From JABDMH01 sp965223165 (GTDB lineage: Bacteria; Bacteroidota; Bacteroidia; Chitinophagales; Saprospiraceae): a stretch of 64,000 nucleotides of DNA. A program made the translations under genes and the position numbers. How positions within the stretch are numbered: the first letter of the stretch is position 1; every line of letters starts with the position of its first letter. Below are positions 1 to 8,366 of the stretch, piece after piece. A model generated the notes under the pieces. That model was not told the DNA's origin, made no database searches, and worked only from the letters and a program-made list of their open reading frames with translations. Where the stretch lies: assembly GCA_965223165.1 (NCBI GenBank), contig CBDCVQ010000013.1:1-64000 (forward strand), read 5' to 3'.

Positions 1-155
1 TTGATGTCAAACCATTCACTGGGCATTTGTAGGACTTGCTCGGGCGTTGGAGCACAGGATGCCAGCCAACTGAAGCCCAAAACCATCCCTCCTCCGGCAG
101 CGGTTGACGCTTTGAGAAAGGATCTTCGGTTATATGTTGTTTTTACTAAAGTCAT
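1..155 (-). CDS. Molybdopterin-binding large subunit of isoquinoline 1-oxidoreductase-type hydroxylase (N-terminal fragment)
   Basis: Only the first 51 codons are inside the window; the rest lies before position 1. The start codon is the ATG complementary to 153-155. The visible N-terminus has a twin-arginine signal, NRRSFLK at residues 9-15, then a glycine-rich hydrophobic stretch and SCAP, as in periplasmic xanthine dehydrogenase family molybdoproteins of the IorB type. The family oxidises N-heterocycles or aldehydes and passes electrons to a 2Fe-2S subunit. That subunit is encoded just upstream on the same strand (205-663), which supports the call because IorA-IorB pairs are normally adjacent. 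The substrate cannot be inferred. Confidence 0.75.
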   Translation of the reverse strand, partial: MTLVKTTYNRRSFLKASTAAGGGMVLGFSWLASCAPTPEQVLQMPSEWFDI

Positions 156-204
156 GATTGATTAAGAATGAGAATTGTCAGAGAATCAATTTCCTGAAAG
201 GCGA

Positions 205-663
205 TCACATTTCTTCCGCCGCCGTCTTGATGGCAGCCTTGATTCGAATGTAGGTGCCGCAGCGGCAGATATTGCCATCCATGGCCGCGTCAATATCCTC
301 GTCCGTAGGATTTGGTTTTTCCTGGAGGAGCGAAGCGGCACTCATGATCTGTCCGGCTTGACAATAACCACACTGAGGGACATCGTGCTTGATCCAGGCT
401 TTCTGTAGGGGGTGGTCTCCTTTTTCCGAGAGTCCCTCGATGGTGGTGATCTCTTTGTCTTGCACGCCGGAGACAGGTAAGGTGCATGATCTCGCTGCTT
501 TGCCATCCACATGAATGGTGCAGGCTCCACACTGGGCGATCCCACATCCATACTTGGTGCCTACCAGGTCTGCATGGTCCCGCAGCACCCATAGCACGGG
601 CGTGTCAGGTGCGACATCCACCTCATGCATTTGCCCATTGATCTTTAGTTCAAAAACTGCCAT
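205..663 (-). CDS. (2Fe-2S)-binding small subunit, isoquinoline 1-oxidoreductase alpha type
   Basis: 152 aa, full length for the family. Residues 1-75 form a plant-type ferredoxin domain with cluster cysteines C40, C45, C48 and C60. Residues 76-152 form the helical domain of molybdenum hydroxylases with the second cluster in CGYC (C98, C101) and ICRC (C133, C135). It carries electrons from the molybdopterin subunit. There is no signal peptide, which fits co-export with the Tat-tagged large subunit encoded 50 bp downstream. The two form an operon transcribed towards position 1. Physiological substrate and electron acceptor are unknown. Confidence 0.9.
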   Translation of the reverse strand: MAVFELKINGQMHEVDVAPDTPVLWVLRDHADLVGTKYGCGIAQCGACTIHVDGKAARSCTLPVSGVQDKEITTIEGLSEKGDHPLQKAWIKHDVPQCGYCQAGQIMSAASLLQEKPNPTDEDIDAAMDGNICRCGTYIRIKAAIKTAAEEM

Positions 664-1334
664 AGTCAGTTGATAAATTATGTTGAAGGAATAGTATTCT
701 GATCACTTTGTTGCCGGTAGAAAGTTGGTCTCCGTCCCTTTGTGGGTGTGCGAAAAGGGCATTCTATCCGTTGAGGATTACCAATTTTACGAAAAAAAAG
801 TGGGTCTTGCCACGTCGTTGGTTCGGGAGCCAGGGCAATCGCATCATCAAGGCTTCAGGGTGACAGTGAGCTAGCCATGGCGTTTGGAGGGGACGCCAAA
901 CGCGGCCTGATCTGGGCTGCGTGGCCTTGGAGGCAAGTGACCCCTTAGAATAGCTCAATACCAGAAACCTGGCCGTGTCAGGCGTCTTCGCCTGACACAA
1001 TCTAGCAGGGTTATGCCGTGGAGTATTCGTCCTAAGGGTGTTCATCCACCTCAAAGAGCATCTTGACAGCAATTCTTTGGCCATTGATTGATAAGTGCAA
1101 AGTCCCTCAATGCAATGGCCCTGGACCGGAAGCGCACGACAAATCGCACGGCAGATAGCCATGTCCTTATCGACTGAGTTCGACCTGGAAATGGTGTTTG
1201 ATCGGGGGGCAGTACCTGCAATGTTGTTGAATGGCCGACCGTCAGGTTACTACGTTCGTCGACGATCGAAAGAGGCTGTTGCTCATGCCGAGATACGCCA
1301 AGACAGACTATTAAGGAGCATTGCTATCAATCAT
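664..1334. other. Intergenic region holding a dispersed repeat
   Basis: 670 bp between the 2Fe-2S subunit and the methyltransferase. Positions 830-1120 hold the first copy of a two-copy structured repeat annotated separately. No convincing gene is seen in the rest. A plus-strand open frame crosses about 1120-1330 but has no recognisable domain and runs antisense into the methyltransferase. Confidence 0.6.
830..1120 (+). repeat. Dispersed structured repeat, copy 1 (about 290 bp)
   Basis: Aligns over nearly its whole length with 31290-31585, in the same orientation, with scattered substitutions and small indels. Two hairpins are obvious. At 880-903 the arms are GCGTTTGGAG and CGCCAAACGC around GGGA, with one mismatch. 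At 975-998 the arms are GTGTCAGGCG and CGCCTGACAC around TCTT, a perfect 10-bp stem. The outer ends are weakly inverted: GGGCAATCGCAT at the left, and GGGCCATTGCATT when the right end is read on the other strand. No ORF is shared convincingly. It is probably a non-autonomous mobile element or a structured RNA. Confidence 0.75.
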
Positions 1335-1991
1335 CTAGGAGGCGGGCGCCTCCGATGCTCGGCGGTAGAGAAGCGTAATCCATTCGCGATGATGTACCCG
1401 AAGGACATTGACAAAACCCCGAGAGGTAATCAGGGATTCGACTTCGGAAACCGGATGGATATAGGCCCGGAAGTGAATCCCTCGCAGCAAACGCATCCAA
1501 TGATCCACGGCAAAAAGGGCCTTGGCCCACCAGATGTGACGGGGAAGGATGCAACCATAGTACTTCCTCGCTTTGTCCAGGGAGTGGTGCAACAGCTGCC
1601 GGTAGTCGTGGTAACAGCAGATGACCTTATCCAGCGTGACAATGTCTGCTTCTTGGAGGTCTGCCCTTTTTTGCACAAAGTCACCGACCACGATGCGGGA
1701 CCGCACGTTTGGCCAAGTTGCCGTTGTCTGCGCAAAGATAGATGCGTAGGCCGGCGAAATATCGATGTACTGCACTTCGGAGACCCCAGCCCCAGTGAGC
1801 TCGCGGGGTATACTGCCTATGCCTCCTCCGATATCCAGCAGGGTGGCACCCGCTAGGTTCTCTTGTTTGAGCGCCTCGATCAAGTGGATGGAGGTTGGCT
1901 TGGGACCATCCCGCAGATAATCCGCCAGATCTTGTTTGGCCTTCTTCAGGTCAAACAAGCTGTCGTAGCTGGCCTGACAACATTCTCCCAT
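1335..1991 (-). CDS. Class I SAM-dependent methyltransferase
   Basis: 218 aa. Motif I is LLDIGGGIGSIP near residues 51-62, the SAM-binding glycine loop, followed by an acidic residue after the second strand (YIDIS) and a later GDF/DIVTLD segment. These define a Rossmann-fold methyltransferase. The N-terminal GECCQASYDSLFD could bind metal or substrate through its cysteines. The substrate is not identifiable. The arrangement recalls small-molecule O- or C-methyltransferases. It is divergent from the homocysteine S-methyltransferase at 2101, so the two could share regulation. A TATCTTTG -7-like motif lies at 2031-2024 on the minus strand. Confidence 0.75.
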   Translation of the reverse strand: MGECCQASYDSLFDLKKAKQDLADYLRDGPKPTSIHLIEALKQENLAGATLLDIGGGIGSIPRELTGAGVSEVQYIDISPAYASIFAQTTATWPNVRSRIVVGDFVQKRADLQEADIVTLDKVICCYHDYRQLLHHSLDKARKYYGCILPRHIWWAKALFAVDHWMRLLRGIHFRAYIHPVSEVESLITSRGFVNVLRVHHREWITLLYRRASEAPAS

Positions 1992-2086
1992 AGTAGCCGT
2001 GATTTGGCGGATTCCGGGTGTTCCAAAGATAGATCAAGGCTTTGAAATGATACGATTGGTGCATGAGGCCAGACCGGTTTAATCTC

Positions 2087-2094
2087 TACCTTTG
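2087..2094 (+). promoter_or_regulatory. TACCTTTG, candidate Bacteroidota -7 element
   Basis: Matches TAnnTTTG and ends six bases before the ATG at 2101. If it is functional the transcript would begin at or next to the start codon, giving a leaderless mRNA. No good TTTG -33 box lies 18-19 bp upstream, so support is moderate to weak. Confidence 0.35.
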
Positions 2095-2100
2095 ACCGAG

Positions 2101-3036
2101 ATGGACAACCAAGCAATGACGTCGCTTCTAGAAGAATCCGACCTGGTTCTGCTGGACGGTGGACTGGCGACAGAATTCGAACGAAGGGGGTTTGATCTCC
2201 GCCACCGGCTATGGTCAGCACATTTGCTCAAGGCTGACTTGGCAACGGTGAAAGACGTACACCTGTCCTATCTGTCGGCTGGGGCCGATGTCATTGCGAC
2301 GGCCAGTTATCAGGCCAGCCACGCGGGGTGCCTAGCGGAGGGCATGACGCATGAAGAAACAGATGAATTATTGCGCCGCAGCGTCCAGGTAGCACTCGAA
2401 GCACGCCGGGAGTTTATGATCCAACACCCCGATGCCGCTCGTCCGCTCGTCGCCGCTAGTATAGGTCCGTATGGAGCCTATCTGGCCAACGGCGATGAAT
2501 ATACCGGAGCCTACGATTTGTCGGATCAGGCACTGCGGCAGTTTCACGAACGGAGGTGGCAAGTGCTGGCTAGCTCCAAGGCGGACCTCTTGGCCTGTGA
2601 GACCATCCCAAATGGTCGGGAAGTGCAGGCGCTCATAGCGCTGGTCCGCCGCACCAGCCCCAAGCCCGTAATGATCAGTCTATCCTGCCGCGATGCCAGG
2701 CACATCAGCGACGGAACCCCGGTGCGAGAGGTAGCGGCTTGGGTCAATGCGGTCCCGGAGATTGTCGCATTGGGGGTAAACTGCGTGGCTCCCAGCCTGG
2801 TATCATCGCTGATCGAGGAATTGGCTGTGGGGGCGCCGGACAAGTACCTGGCCGTGTATCCCAACTCGGGGGAGTACTATGATGGGGCAACTCGCACCTG
2901 GCAAGGGGAGCGAGATGCTGCTGATTTTGCTCAAATGGCCACCAGCTGGCGGGCCAAAGGAGCCAAATTAATCGGTGGCTGCTGCCGGACAACCCCGGAC
3001 CATATCCGGCAGTTGAAATCGGTCCTGTGTCCATGA
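2101..3036 (+). CDS. mmuM: Homocysteine S-methyltransferase family protein
   Basis: 311 aa from the ATG at 2101; a TTG nine bases upstream is less likely. N-terminal LLDGGLATEFER is the opening strand of the betaine/homocysteine methyltransferase barrel. The zinc-binding cysteines are visible: C228 in GVNCVAP and C294, C295 in GGCCRT. Family members transfer a methyl group from S-methylmethionine or S-adenosylmethionine to homocysteine, giving methionine. The length matches MmuM-type enzymes and is too short for MetH. It stands alone on the plus strand between two minus-strand units. The donor is inferred from length only. Confidence 0.85.
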   Translation: MDNQAMTSLLEESDLVLLDGGLATEFERRGFDLRHRLWSAHLLKADLATVKDVHLSYLSAGADVIATASYQASHAGCLAEGMTHEETDELLRRSVQVALEARREFMIQHPDAARPLVAASIGPYGAYLANGDEYTGAYDLSDQALRQFHERRWQVLASSKADLLACETIPNGREVQALIALVRRTSPKPVMISLSCRDARHISDGTPVREVAAWVNAVPEIVALGVNCVAPSLVSSLIEELAVGAPDKYLAVYPNSGEYYDGATRTWQGERDAADFAQMATSWRAKGAKLIGGCCRTTPDHIRQLKSVLCP

Positions 3037-3200
3037 GGAGGAGTCGTGGGCCACGAGCGACGACTTTCGGCGGAGCTGCGTCTGGGGTGTGACCCTTTTA
3101 GGGCAGATGGATCGTGGCACCGGCCACAGGGGCAAGCCGTTGACAACCCCATATCCGTATGCGGGATTCGTCTGGGAGCCTTGGGGGTCTACCTTAGGTC

Positions 3201-4754
3201 TTATTTTGACCCTCTTTGTAGTATCCGCTTGGCCGCCAGATAGCCGGGCGCGCACGTGATGCCCCCGCCCGGGTGTGATCCTGCTCCGCAGAGATATAGC
3301 CCTCGAATAGGTGTCCTGTACTGTGAACAATCTGGAACGGGCCGGGTGGTCATCTGGTCGATCGCATGCTCTCCGTGAAAGAGATGTCCACCCGCCAGTC
3401 GATACTTTTCCTCAATGTCCTGCGGCGTCAACAGCTCGTGTGCCAGCACGGATGATCGCACATTGGGCGCGTAGGCTTCCAAGGTGTTCAGCACACTTTC
3501 CAATAGCTTTTCTCTAGTGAGGTTACTCCAACCATCCCGATGCTGCCTGGGCACGTATTGTACTAGCAGAGACAAGACTGCCTGCCCATCCGGTGCCAAT
3601 TGAGCGGCCGGAGCAGGAGCATAGATATCAAGCATTAGGTGGTCGGCAAACTGGCCGCACTTGATAGCGTCTGCTGCCTGCTCCACGCTCACTAGCGAGG
3701 TAGCTGGACGCACGTACTCCGTGTCCACCTTGCCGGCGCTCCAGGTCGGTGGCGTAGCGAGGGCCAAGTGCAGCTTGGCCGTTGATCCCCGGCTGCGATA
3801 GTGGAGTAACTCATGTTCCAGCTTATACGGTATGAGGCTGGGATGCAACAGGTCGAGTAGGGTGGTTTTTGGATGCGCTGCCGAAGCTACTGTGTGGCAC
3901 AGTACCTCGCGATCCTGGCTGATCTCAACCCCTCGGACTCGTTGTTGTTCGTCTAAAAGTATTTGGGTGACCGGTGCGTCCGTGGCAAGCTCCACACCTA
4001 GTTCTTCTGCGCGCGCGATCATCGCCCTTACGAGTGCGGGCAGTCCCCCCAGTACCTGTCCGCTGCTGGTCGATTCGTGCATGAACAAATTGAGGGCCGA
4101 ATAAGAGGCATAGGGACCGTATATAGAGGCCTGAAGAGCAGGCATTGCGAGACCCGCTTTCAAAAAGTCTGTCTCAAAGAGTTCATCCAGGTAATCGCGT
4201 ACGCTCATCGGCGCCACCTTCAGAAACTCAAGCATGGTCTTCTTGCCCATCCGACGCAGTGCTATAGCCTGCCGCGCCAGCGGGAGCAATTGCTTTGGGC
4301 CCAAATCCGTCAGATCAAGCGGTTGCGCGCTCATCAGGGGATGGAGAAAACGACGGATGCTGGCCAAGAATGTCTGGTACGCAGGAAAGGCGGCCGCATC
4401 TCGGTTTGAGTACGGGGACAGGCTTGACTGGACCTTGGCTGAGTCTGGGGAGATGATGATAGCCTGCCCTTCCGGGCCTACGATCGTCACCTCCGGTACC
4501 TTGGTCTCATAGGTGAGGCCGTGTTGCTGTAGACCGAGTTGACGGATTATTTCGGGTCGGACCTGGCTGGTATGGTGCCACAGTCCCGGGGTGCGAAAGC
4601 CAGGGTGAAATTCGTAGGACTGGGCCAGGCCACCCAGTTCGGCACGCGCTTCGGCGAGATAAACCTTCTGGCCAGCCTGAGCCAGCGTGATGGCGGCCGC
4701 CAGCCCATTGTGGCCACCGCCTATGACAACGATATCATACTTTTTGCCAGCCAT
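3201..4754 (-). CDS. FAD-dependent oxidoreductase, PYROXD2/phytoene-desaturase-like (second paralogue)
   Basis: 517 aa. The dinucleotide-binding motif VIGGGHNG is at residues 10-17, followed by an acidic end of strand 2 (YLAEARAELGG). The C-terminal FAD-contacting segment LYLCGAGSHPGGG near residue 480 is typical of carotenoid-desaturase-like and PYROXD2-like flavoproteins. It lies three bases after the paralogue at 4758-6347 in the same operon, suggesting gene duplication. No carotenoid genes (crtB, crtY) are nearby. With a GcvT-like protein upstream, oxidation of an amine or methylated substrate is as plausible as a desaturase role. The substrate is unknown. Confidence 0.8.
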   Translation of the reverse strand: MAGKKYDIVVIGGGHNGLAAAITLAQAGQKVYLAEARAELGGLAQSYEFHPGFRTPGLWHHTSQVRPEIIRQLGLQQHGLTYETKVPEVTIVGPEGQAIIISPDSAKVQSSLSPYSNRDAAAFPAYQTFLASIRRFLHPLMSAQPLDLTDLGPKQLLPLARQAIALRRMGKKTMLEFLKVAPMSVRDYLDELFETDFLKAGLAMPALQASIYGPYASYSALNLFMHESTSSGQVLGGLPALVRAMIARAEELGVELATDAPVTQILLDEQQRVRGVEISQDREVLCHTVASAAHPKTTLLDLLHPSLIPYKLEHELLHYRSRGSTAKLHLALATPPTWSAGKVDTEYVRPATSLVSVEQAADAIKCGQFADHLMLDIYAPAPAAQLAPDGQAVLSLLVQYVPRQHRDGWSNLTREKLLESVLNTLEAYAPNVRSSVLAHELLTPQDIEEKYRLAGGHLFHGEHAIDQMTTRPVPDCSQYRTPIRGLYLCGAGSHPGGGITCAPGYLAAKRILQRGSK

Positions 4755-4757
4755 GGG

Positions 4758-6347
4758 TCAAATACTTCTTGATTTTAAAATCGATTTTGCACATAGTTCT
4801 CCACCGGCTCCCATGATACCTCCCCCTGGATGTGTACCGGATCCGCACATGTACAGGTTGCGCACGGAGGTACGATATTTAGCATAGCCGGCCAGCGGCC
4901 TTTGAAAAAGCAATTGCTCCAGGCTCAGTTCTCCCTGGAAAATATTGCCCTCGGTCAATCCCATTTGCTGCTCCAGATCCCATGGCGTCAGGACCTGTCG
5001 ATACAGGATCATATCCTTCAATCCGGGGATGTATTCTGCCATCGTATCTACGACGGTGTCTCCAAACGCCTCGCGATACTTAGGCCAGTTATGGGCACCT
5101 TCTTTGAGGTGATAGGGTGCGTACTGGACGAAGCAGGACAAGATGTGCTTGCCGGGTGGCGCGACCGAGGGGTCGGTCAGCGATGGTATGACGGCATTGA
5201 TATAGGGCCGGGTGGAAAACTCACCGTATTTCGCCTGATCGAAGGCCTTTTCGAGGTAGTCAATACTAGGAGCAATCGCGATATCGCCTCGGATATGGTC
5301 GCCATCCCCGGGCCGGCAGCTGAATTCCGGTACGCGGTCTAGCGCTAGATTGACCTTTCCCGAGCTGCCGCGCAGCTTAAAGCGCTTGATCTCGTGGACA
5401 ATGTCATCTTCCAGGTGCTCTTCACCCACCATCTTGAGATAAGTCCGGTTTGGATCCAGATTGGACACGACAATCTTGGCTCGATACTCGTCGCCATTGT
5501 CCAAAACCACGCCGGTGGCTTTGCCATTGCTCAGCAGCACTTGCTGTACCGGAGCTTCCGTCTTGATCTCGGCGCCATAGCTCTCTGCAGCTCGAGCACA
5601 GGCCAGGCTAATGCCTCCGGTGCCACCTTTTGAAAAACCCCAGGAGCGGAAGGCTCCATCGAGCTGTCCCATGTAGTGGTGCAGCAGGACGTAAGCCGTT
5701 CCCGGGCTGCGCACTCCTTGAAAAGTGCCAATGATGCCACTCACGGACATCGGTGCCTTGAGCGTCTCTGACTCAAACCAACGATCGAGAAAGTCCAGTG
5801 CACTCATGGTCACCAATTTGATGTTGAGATGCAGCAGATCGGGTCCCAGATCTCGGAACGCCTTGCCCAGACGCAACATATTGCTCAGGTCTCCCGGGCG
5901 CATCGAGGATACATCGGGAGCGGGATGATCGATCACCTCCTTGGCCAATCTGCCCATGTGGGTCATGGCCTTGCTAAATTCCGGATAGGCCTCGGCATCC
6001 TTGCGGCTGAAACGAGAGATCTCACGCCGGGAGCGCTCGCCATCAGCCCACCTGGCCAGCGAATCGCCGTTGGGCAATGGCAAGAACGAACAATCCATAG
6101 GTATGACCTCATAACCATGTTTGGCCAACTGAAGCTCACGGATGATATGGGGCCGGAACAGGCTGACCACGTACGAGGCCACGGAGAAGGTAAAGCCCGG
6201 ATAGAGCTCCTCCGACACAGCGGCTCCGCCAAGTACATGCCTTTTTTCCAGGACCAGGACCTTGCGACCGGCCTTGGCCAGGTAGGCGGCACAGATGAGG
6301 CCGTTGTGGCCTCCCCCTATGATGATGGCGTCGTATGTTTGACTCAT
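4758..6347 (-). CDS. FAD-dependent oxidoreductase, PYROXD2-like (first paralogue)
   Basis: 529 aa. GGGHNG at residues 11-16 with LEKRHVLGGAAVSEE is the FAD-binding start of this superfamily. The C-terminus YMCGSGTHPGGGIMG is the matching FAD segment. It is closest in style to the PYROXD2 branch rather than to true phytoene desaturases. It is the middle gene of a three-gene minus-strand operon (GcvT-like, this gene, second paralogue), with 49 bp to the gene upstream and 3 bp to the gene downstream. The two flavoproteins may work on related substrates or as a heteromer; neither can be proven here. Confidence 0.82.
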   Translation of the reverse strand: MSQTYDAIIIGGGHNGLICAAYLAKAGRKVLVLEKRHVLGGAAVSEELYPGFTFSVASYVVSLFRPHIIRELQLAKHGYEVIPMDCSFLPLPNGDSLARWADGERSRREISRFSRKDAEAYPEFSKAMTHMGRLAKEVIDHPAPDVSSMRPGDLSNMLRLGKAFRDLGPDLLHLNIKLVTMSALDFLDRWFESETLKAPMSVSGIIGTFQGVRSPGTAYVLLHHYMGQLDGAFRSWGFSKGGTGGISLACARAAESYGAEIKTEAPVQQVLLSNGKATGVVLDNGDEYRAKIVVSNLDPNRTYLKMVGEEHLEDDIVHEIKRFKLRGSSGKVNLALDRVPEFSCRPGDGDHIRGDIAIAPSIDYLEKAFDQAKYGEFSTRPYINAVIPSLTDPSVAPPGKHILSCFVQYAPYHLKEGAHNWPKYREAFGDTVVDTMAEYIPGLKDMILYRQVLTPWDLEQQMGLTEGNIFQGELSLEQLLFQRPLAGYAKYRTSVRNLYMCGSGTHPGGGIMGAGGELCAKSILKSRSI

Positions 6348-6396
6348 GTTGTTGCTGTCAGATAAGGTTGCATAATGCTCGGCTGATGGCAGGTTG

Positions 6397-7605
6397 TCAT
6401 TGGACTGGGTTTGCGGTTTTGCGAGGAGGATTAAAAAACTGGGTGTCGCACACGGTGGCGGTGATCGTGTGCCGATGGTGTTCTACGGTGGTCTCCATGC
6501 GCAGCCTGGTGCCCTCTTGGTCGTACGCCTTCTGGATCGTGGCCAGGGCGAGATTCTTCTTCAGGATGGGTGACCAGGTACCACATGTGGCGTAGCCGAT
6601 CTGGTTGCGCTGGTCGGTGTCGGTATAGATGGGGATGGACGCACGCCAGGCATGCGTGTCCACCTCCGGAGGCAGCCCGTGTCGGGCATAGAGTGCTTCC
6701 AGCTCCGGCCAATCTAAATCCAGACCTACGATGGCCCATTGCGACCCCGCCGCCTTTTCGTGTCGCAAGGCCTGTTGGCCAAGGAAGGGATCTCGGTCCA
6801 ATTGTACCGTCCATCCCAGTGTGATCTCGTAGGGCGACGATTTGCGGTCGTCGATCAACACATGGAGCGCGTTGTAGTAGTCGACATTTTTTAGAATGAG
6901 CCCGGCCTCTATGCGCACCATGTCAAGGGCATCGAGTCCGGCTGGTCGGATATCGTAGGGTCGTCCGGCCGCCATTAATGCATCGTAGACGGCTAGGGCA
7001 TGCTTGTTTTCTATCCATATTTCATATCCCAGATCACCGGTATAGCCCGTGCGGGATATGTATCCTGGACAACCATCCAGCTGCGTGCTCGTCGTCCGGA
7101 AGAACTTCAATCGATCCAGGTCGGCATCACAGACTTGCTTGAGTATATCGCGGGAGGTCGGTCCTTGCAGGGCCAGTGCTGCGACCTGCTCGGAGACATC
7201 CTCGAGCGTGACCTCATATCCGCGCAAAAACCGACTGAACCAGGAAAAACATGGGTCGGCCGAGGTGACAAAAAAGTCCTCCTTGCCCCTGCGCATCACC
7301 GTGCCGTCGTCCACCACTTTGCCTTCATCGGTGCACCAGCAACAGTAGGTCACTCGCCCCACCCGAAGCTTCTGGATGTCCTTCACCATGATGCGAGACA
7401 AGTAGGTCGCTGCGTCCTTGCCTTGGACCCGATACTTGTACAGGGGGGTGATGTCCAGCAATCCCGCTGAATTGCGAAAGGCAAAGTACTCCATGTCGTG
7501 CGGGATGCCATAGGAACTCGGCGCGTAGTATCCCGCCCATTCTTTATAATTCATGCTCTGGCAGAGTTCGGCGGTGCGTGGGAAGAATGGTGATTTAATT
7601 GGCAT
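6397..7605 (-). CDS. Aminomethyltransferase (GcvT/DmdA-type) family protein
   Basis: 402 aa from the ATG at 7603-7605; an in-frame extension to 7680 lacks family similarity. Family features: LLDITPLYKYRVQGKD near the N-terminus (cf. the LxDxS-xxxxxxGxDA start of GcvT), ALQGPTSRDIL, SRTGYTGDLGYEIW, and AGLDALDMVRIEAGLIL. These form the folate-binding fold of glycine-cleavage T-protein, sarcosine and dimethylglycine dehydrogenases and DMSP demethylase. No other glycine-cleavage genes are nearby, so a free-standing tetrahydrofolate-dependent demethylase is likelier than true T-protein. It leads an operon with two flavoproteins, an arrangement consistent with oxidative demethylation. Confidence 0.8.
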   Translation of the reverse strand: MPIKSPFFPRTAELCQSMNYKEWAGYYAPSSYGIPHDMEYFAFRNSAGLLDITPLYKYRVQGKDAATYLSRIMVKDIQKLRVGRVTYCCWCTDEGKVVDDGTVMRRGKEDFFVTSADPCFSWFSRFLRGYEVTLEDVSEQVAALALQGPTSRDILKQVCDADLDRLKFFRTTSTQLDGCPGYISRTGYTGDLGYEIWIENKHALAVYDALMAAGRPYDIRPAGLDALDMVRIEAGLILKNVDYYNALHVLIDDRKSSPYEITLGWTVQLDRDPFLGQQALRHEKAAGSQWAIVGLDLDWPELEALYARHGLPPEVDTHAWRASIPIYTDTDQRNQIGYATCGTWSPILKKNLALATIQKAYDQEGTRLRMETTVEHHRHTITATVCDTQFFNPPRKTANPVQ

Positions 7606-7770
7606 CGAGAAAAATGATTGAGAAAATGGAAGATGGGTGGGGCCAAGGCATTGGCCCGTGGGCGCGAGAACTTCGATCAAATGTCGTTAGAGCCCGGGTG
7701 TGCGTACCCAGGGCTGGCAGGAGATATCACTGCTTCGAATGGACATGGCAGCAATGTAGACAATATCGGT

Positions 7771-7980
7771 GGCAATGGCAATAGCAATGTCAATCTCAAT
7801 GGCAATGTCAATGGCAATAGCAATGTCAATGTCAATTTCAATGGCAATGTCAATCTCAATGTCAATGGCAATGGCAATGTCAATGGCAATGTCAATCTCA
7901 ATGTCAATGGCAATGTCAATGGCAATGTCAATTTCAATGGCAATGGCAATGTCAATGGCAATGACAATGACAATGTCAAT
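7771..7980 (+). repeat. Hexanucleotide tandem array, 35 units of NNCAAT
   Basis: Exactly 35 uninterrupted hexamers. CAAT is invariant and only the first two bases vary: GG 13 times, GT 13, CT 3, AG 2, TT 2, GA 2. On the plus strand one frame reads as alternating Asn with Gly/Val/Leu/Ser/Phe/Asp, within an open frame 7618-7992 that has no recognisable protein outside the array. It lies upstream of the GcvT-like operon and partly in its leader. It is probably a slippage-prone minisatellite, and coding is unproven. Confidence 0.9.
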
Positions 7981-7985
7981 ATCAT

Positions 7986-8366
7986 AATGTGAGTTGCTTG
8001 CAGGGAGGGTCGATGTGAGGGGGAGGATGGTCAGTGGAGGGGATAGATTCAGAATTTGAAAGCGGCGGATAGGGCTAAGAAAAGACCGTCTTGTCGGCTC
8101 CGGTCTCCCTGACGTACAGGCCTGAGGTGACGATGGAGCTAGATAGGATGTAGGTCCAATGCTCGCTTGCTGCATAAATATGTCGATGGCGTATCGAGTG
8201 CCGATACTTTTCTTGTGCCCTCATGGGGTGGGAATGGTTGCGCCTGACATGCTTTCTTTTCATAACTATTAATTAATTATCAATACAATGTTGAAGTAGA
8301 ATGCATGTGTGGTTATTATAAAAAAATGATATTTTCTAGCTGCGAAACTCCTGTACTGCTTGGATA
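7986..8366. other. Intergenic region without a recognised gene
   Basis: 380 bp between the hexamer array and the reductase gene. A minus-strand open frame (8075-8263) begins with a very basic segment but shows no family features. A short AT-rich tract at 8260-8345 lies at the 3' side of the reductase. I see no RNA gene or strong terminator. Confidence 0.4.

Noticed and set aside
1095..1856. 253-codon plus-strand open frame
   Set aside because: Most of it is antisense to the methyltransferase at 1335-1991, which has clear family motifs; the rest overlaps the dispersed repeat.
3201..6347. Tandem flavoproteins as carotenoid biosynthesis crtI genes
   Set aside because: Motifs fit the wider PYROXD2/desaturase superfamily, but no crtB, crtY, crtZ or idi gene is nearby and the operon partner is a GcvT-like protein.
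7618..7992. Hexamer array as a coding gene for an Asn-rich protein
   Set aside because: Open frames through the array are a by-product of its 6-bp period. No signal peptide, domain or conserved flanking protein supports a gene.
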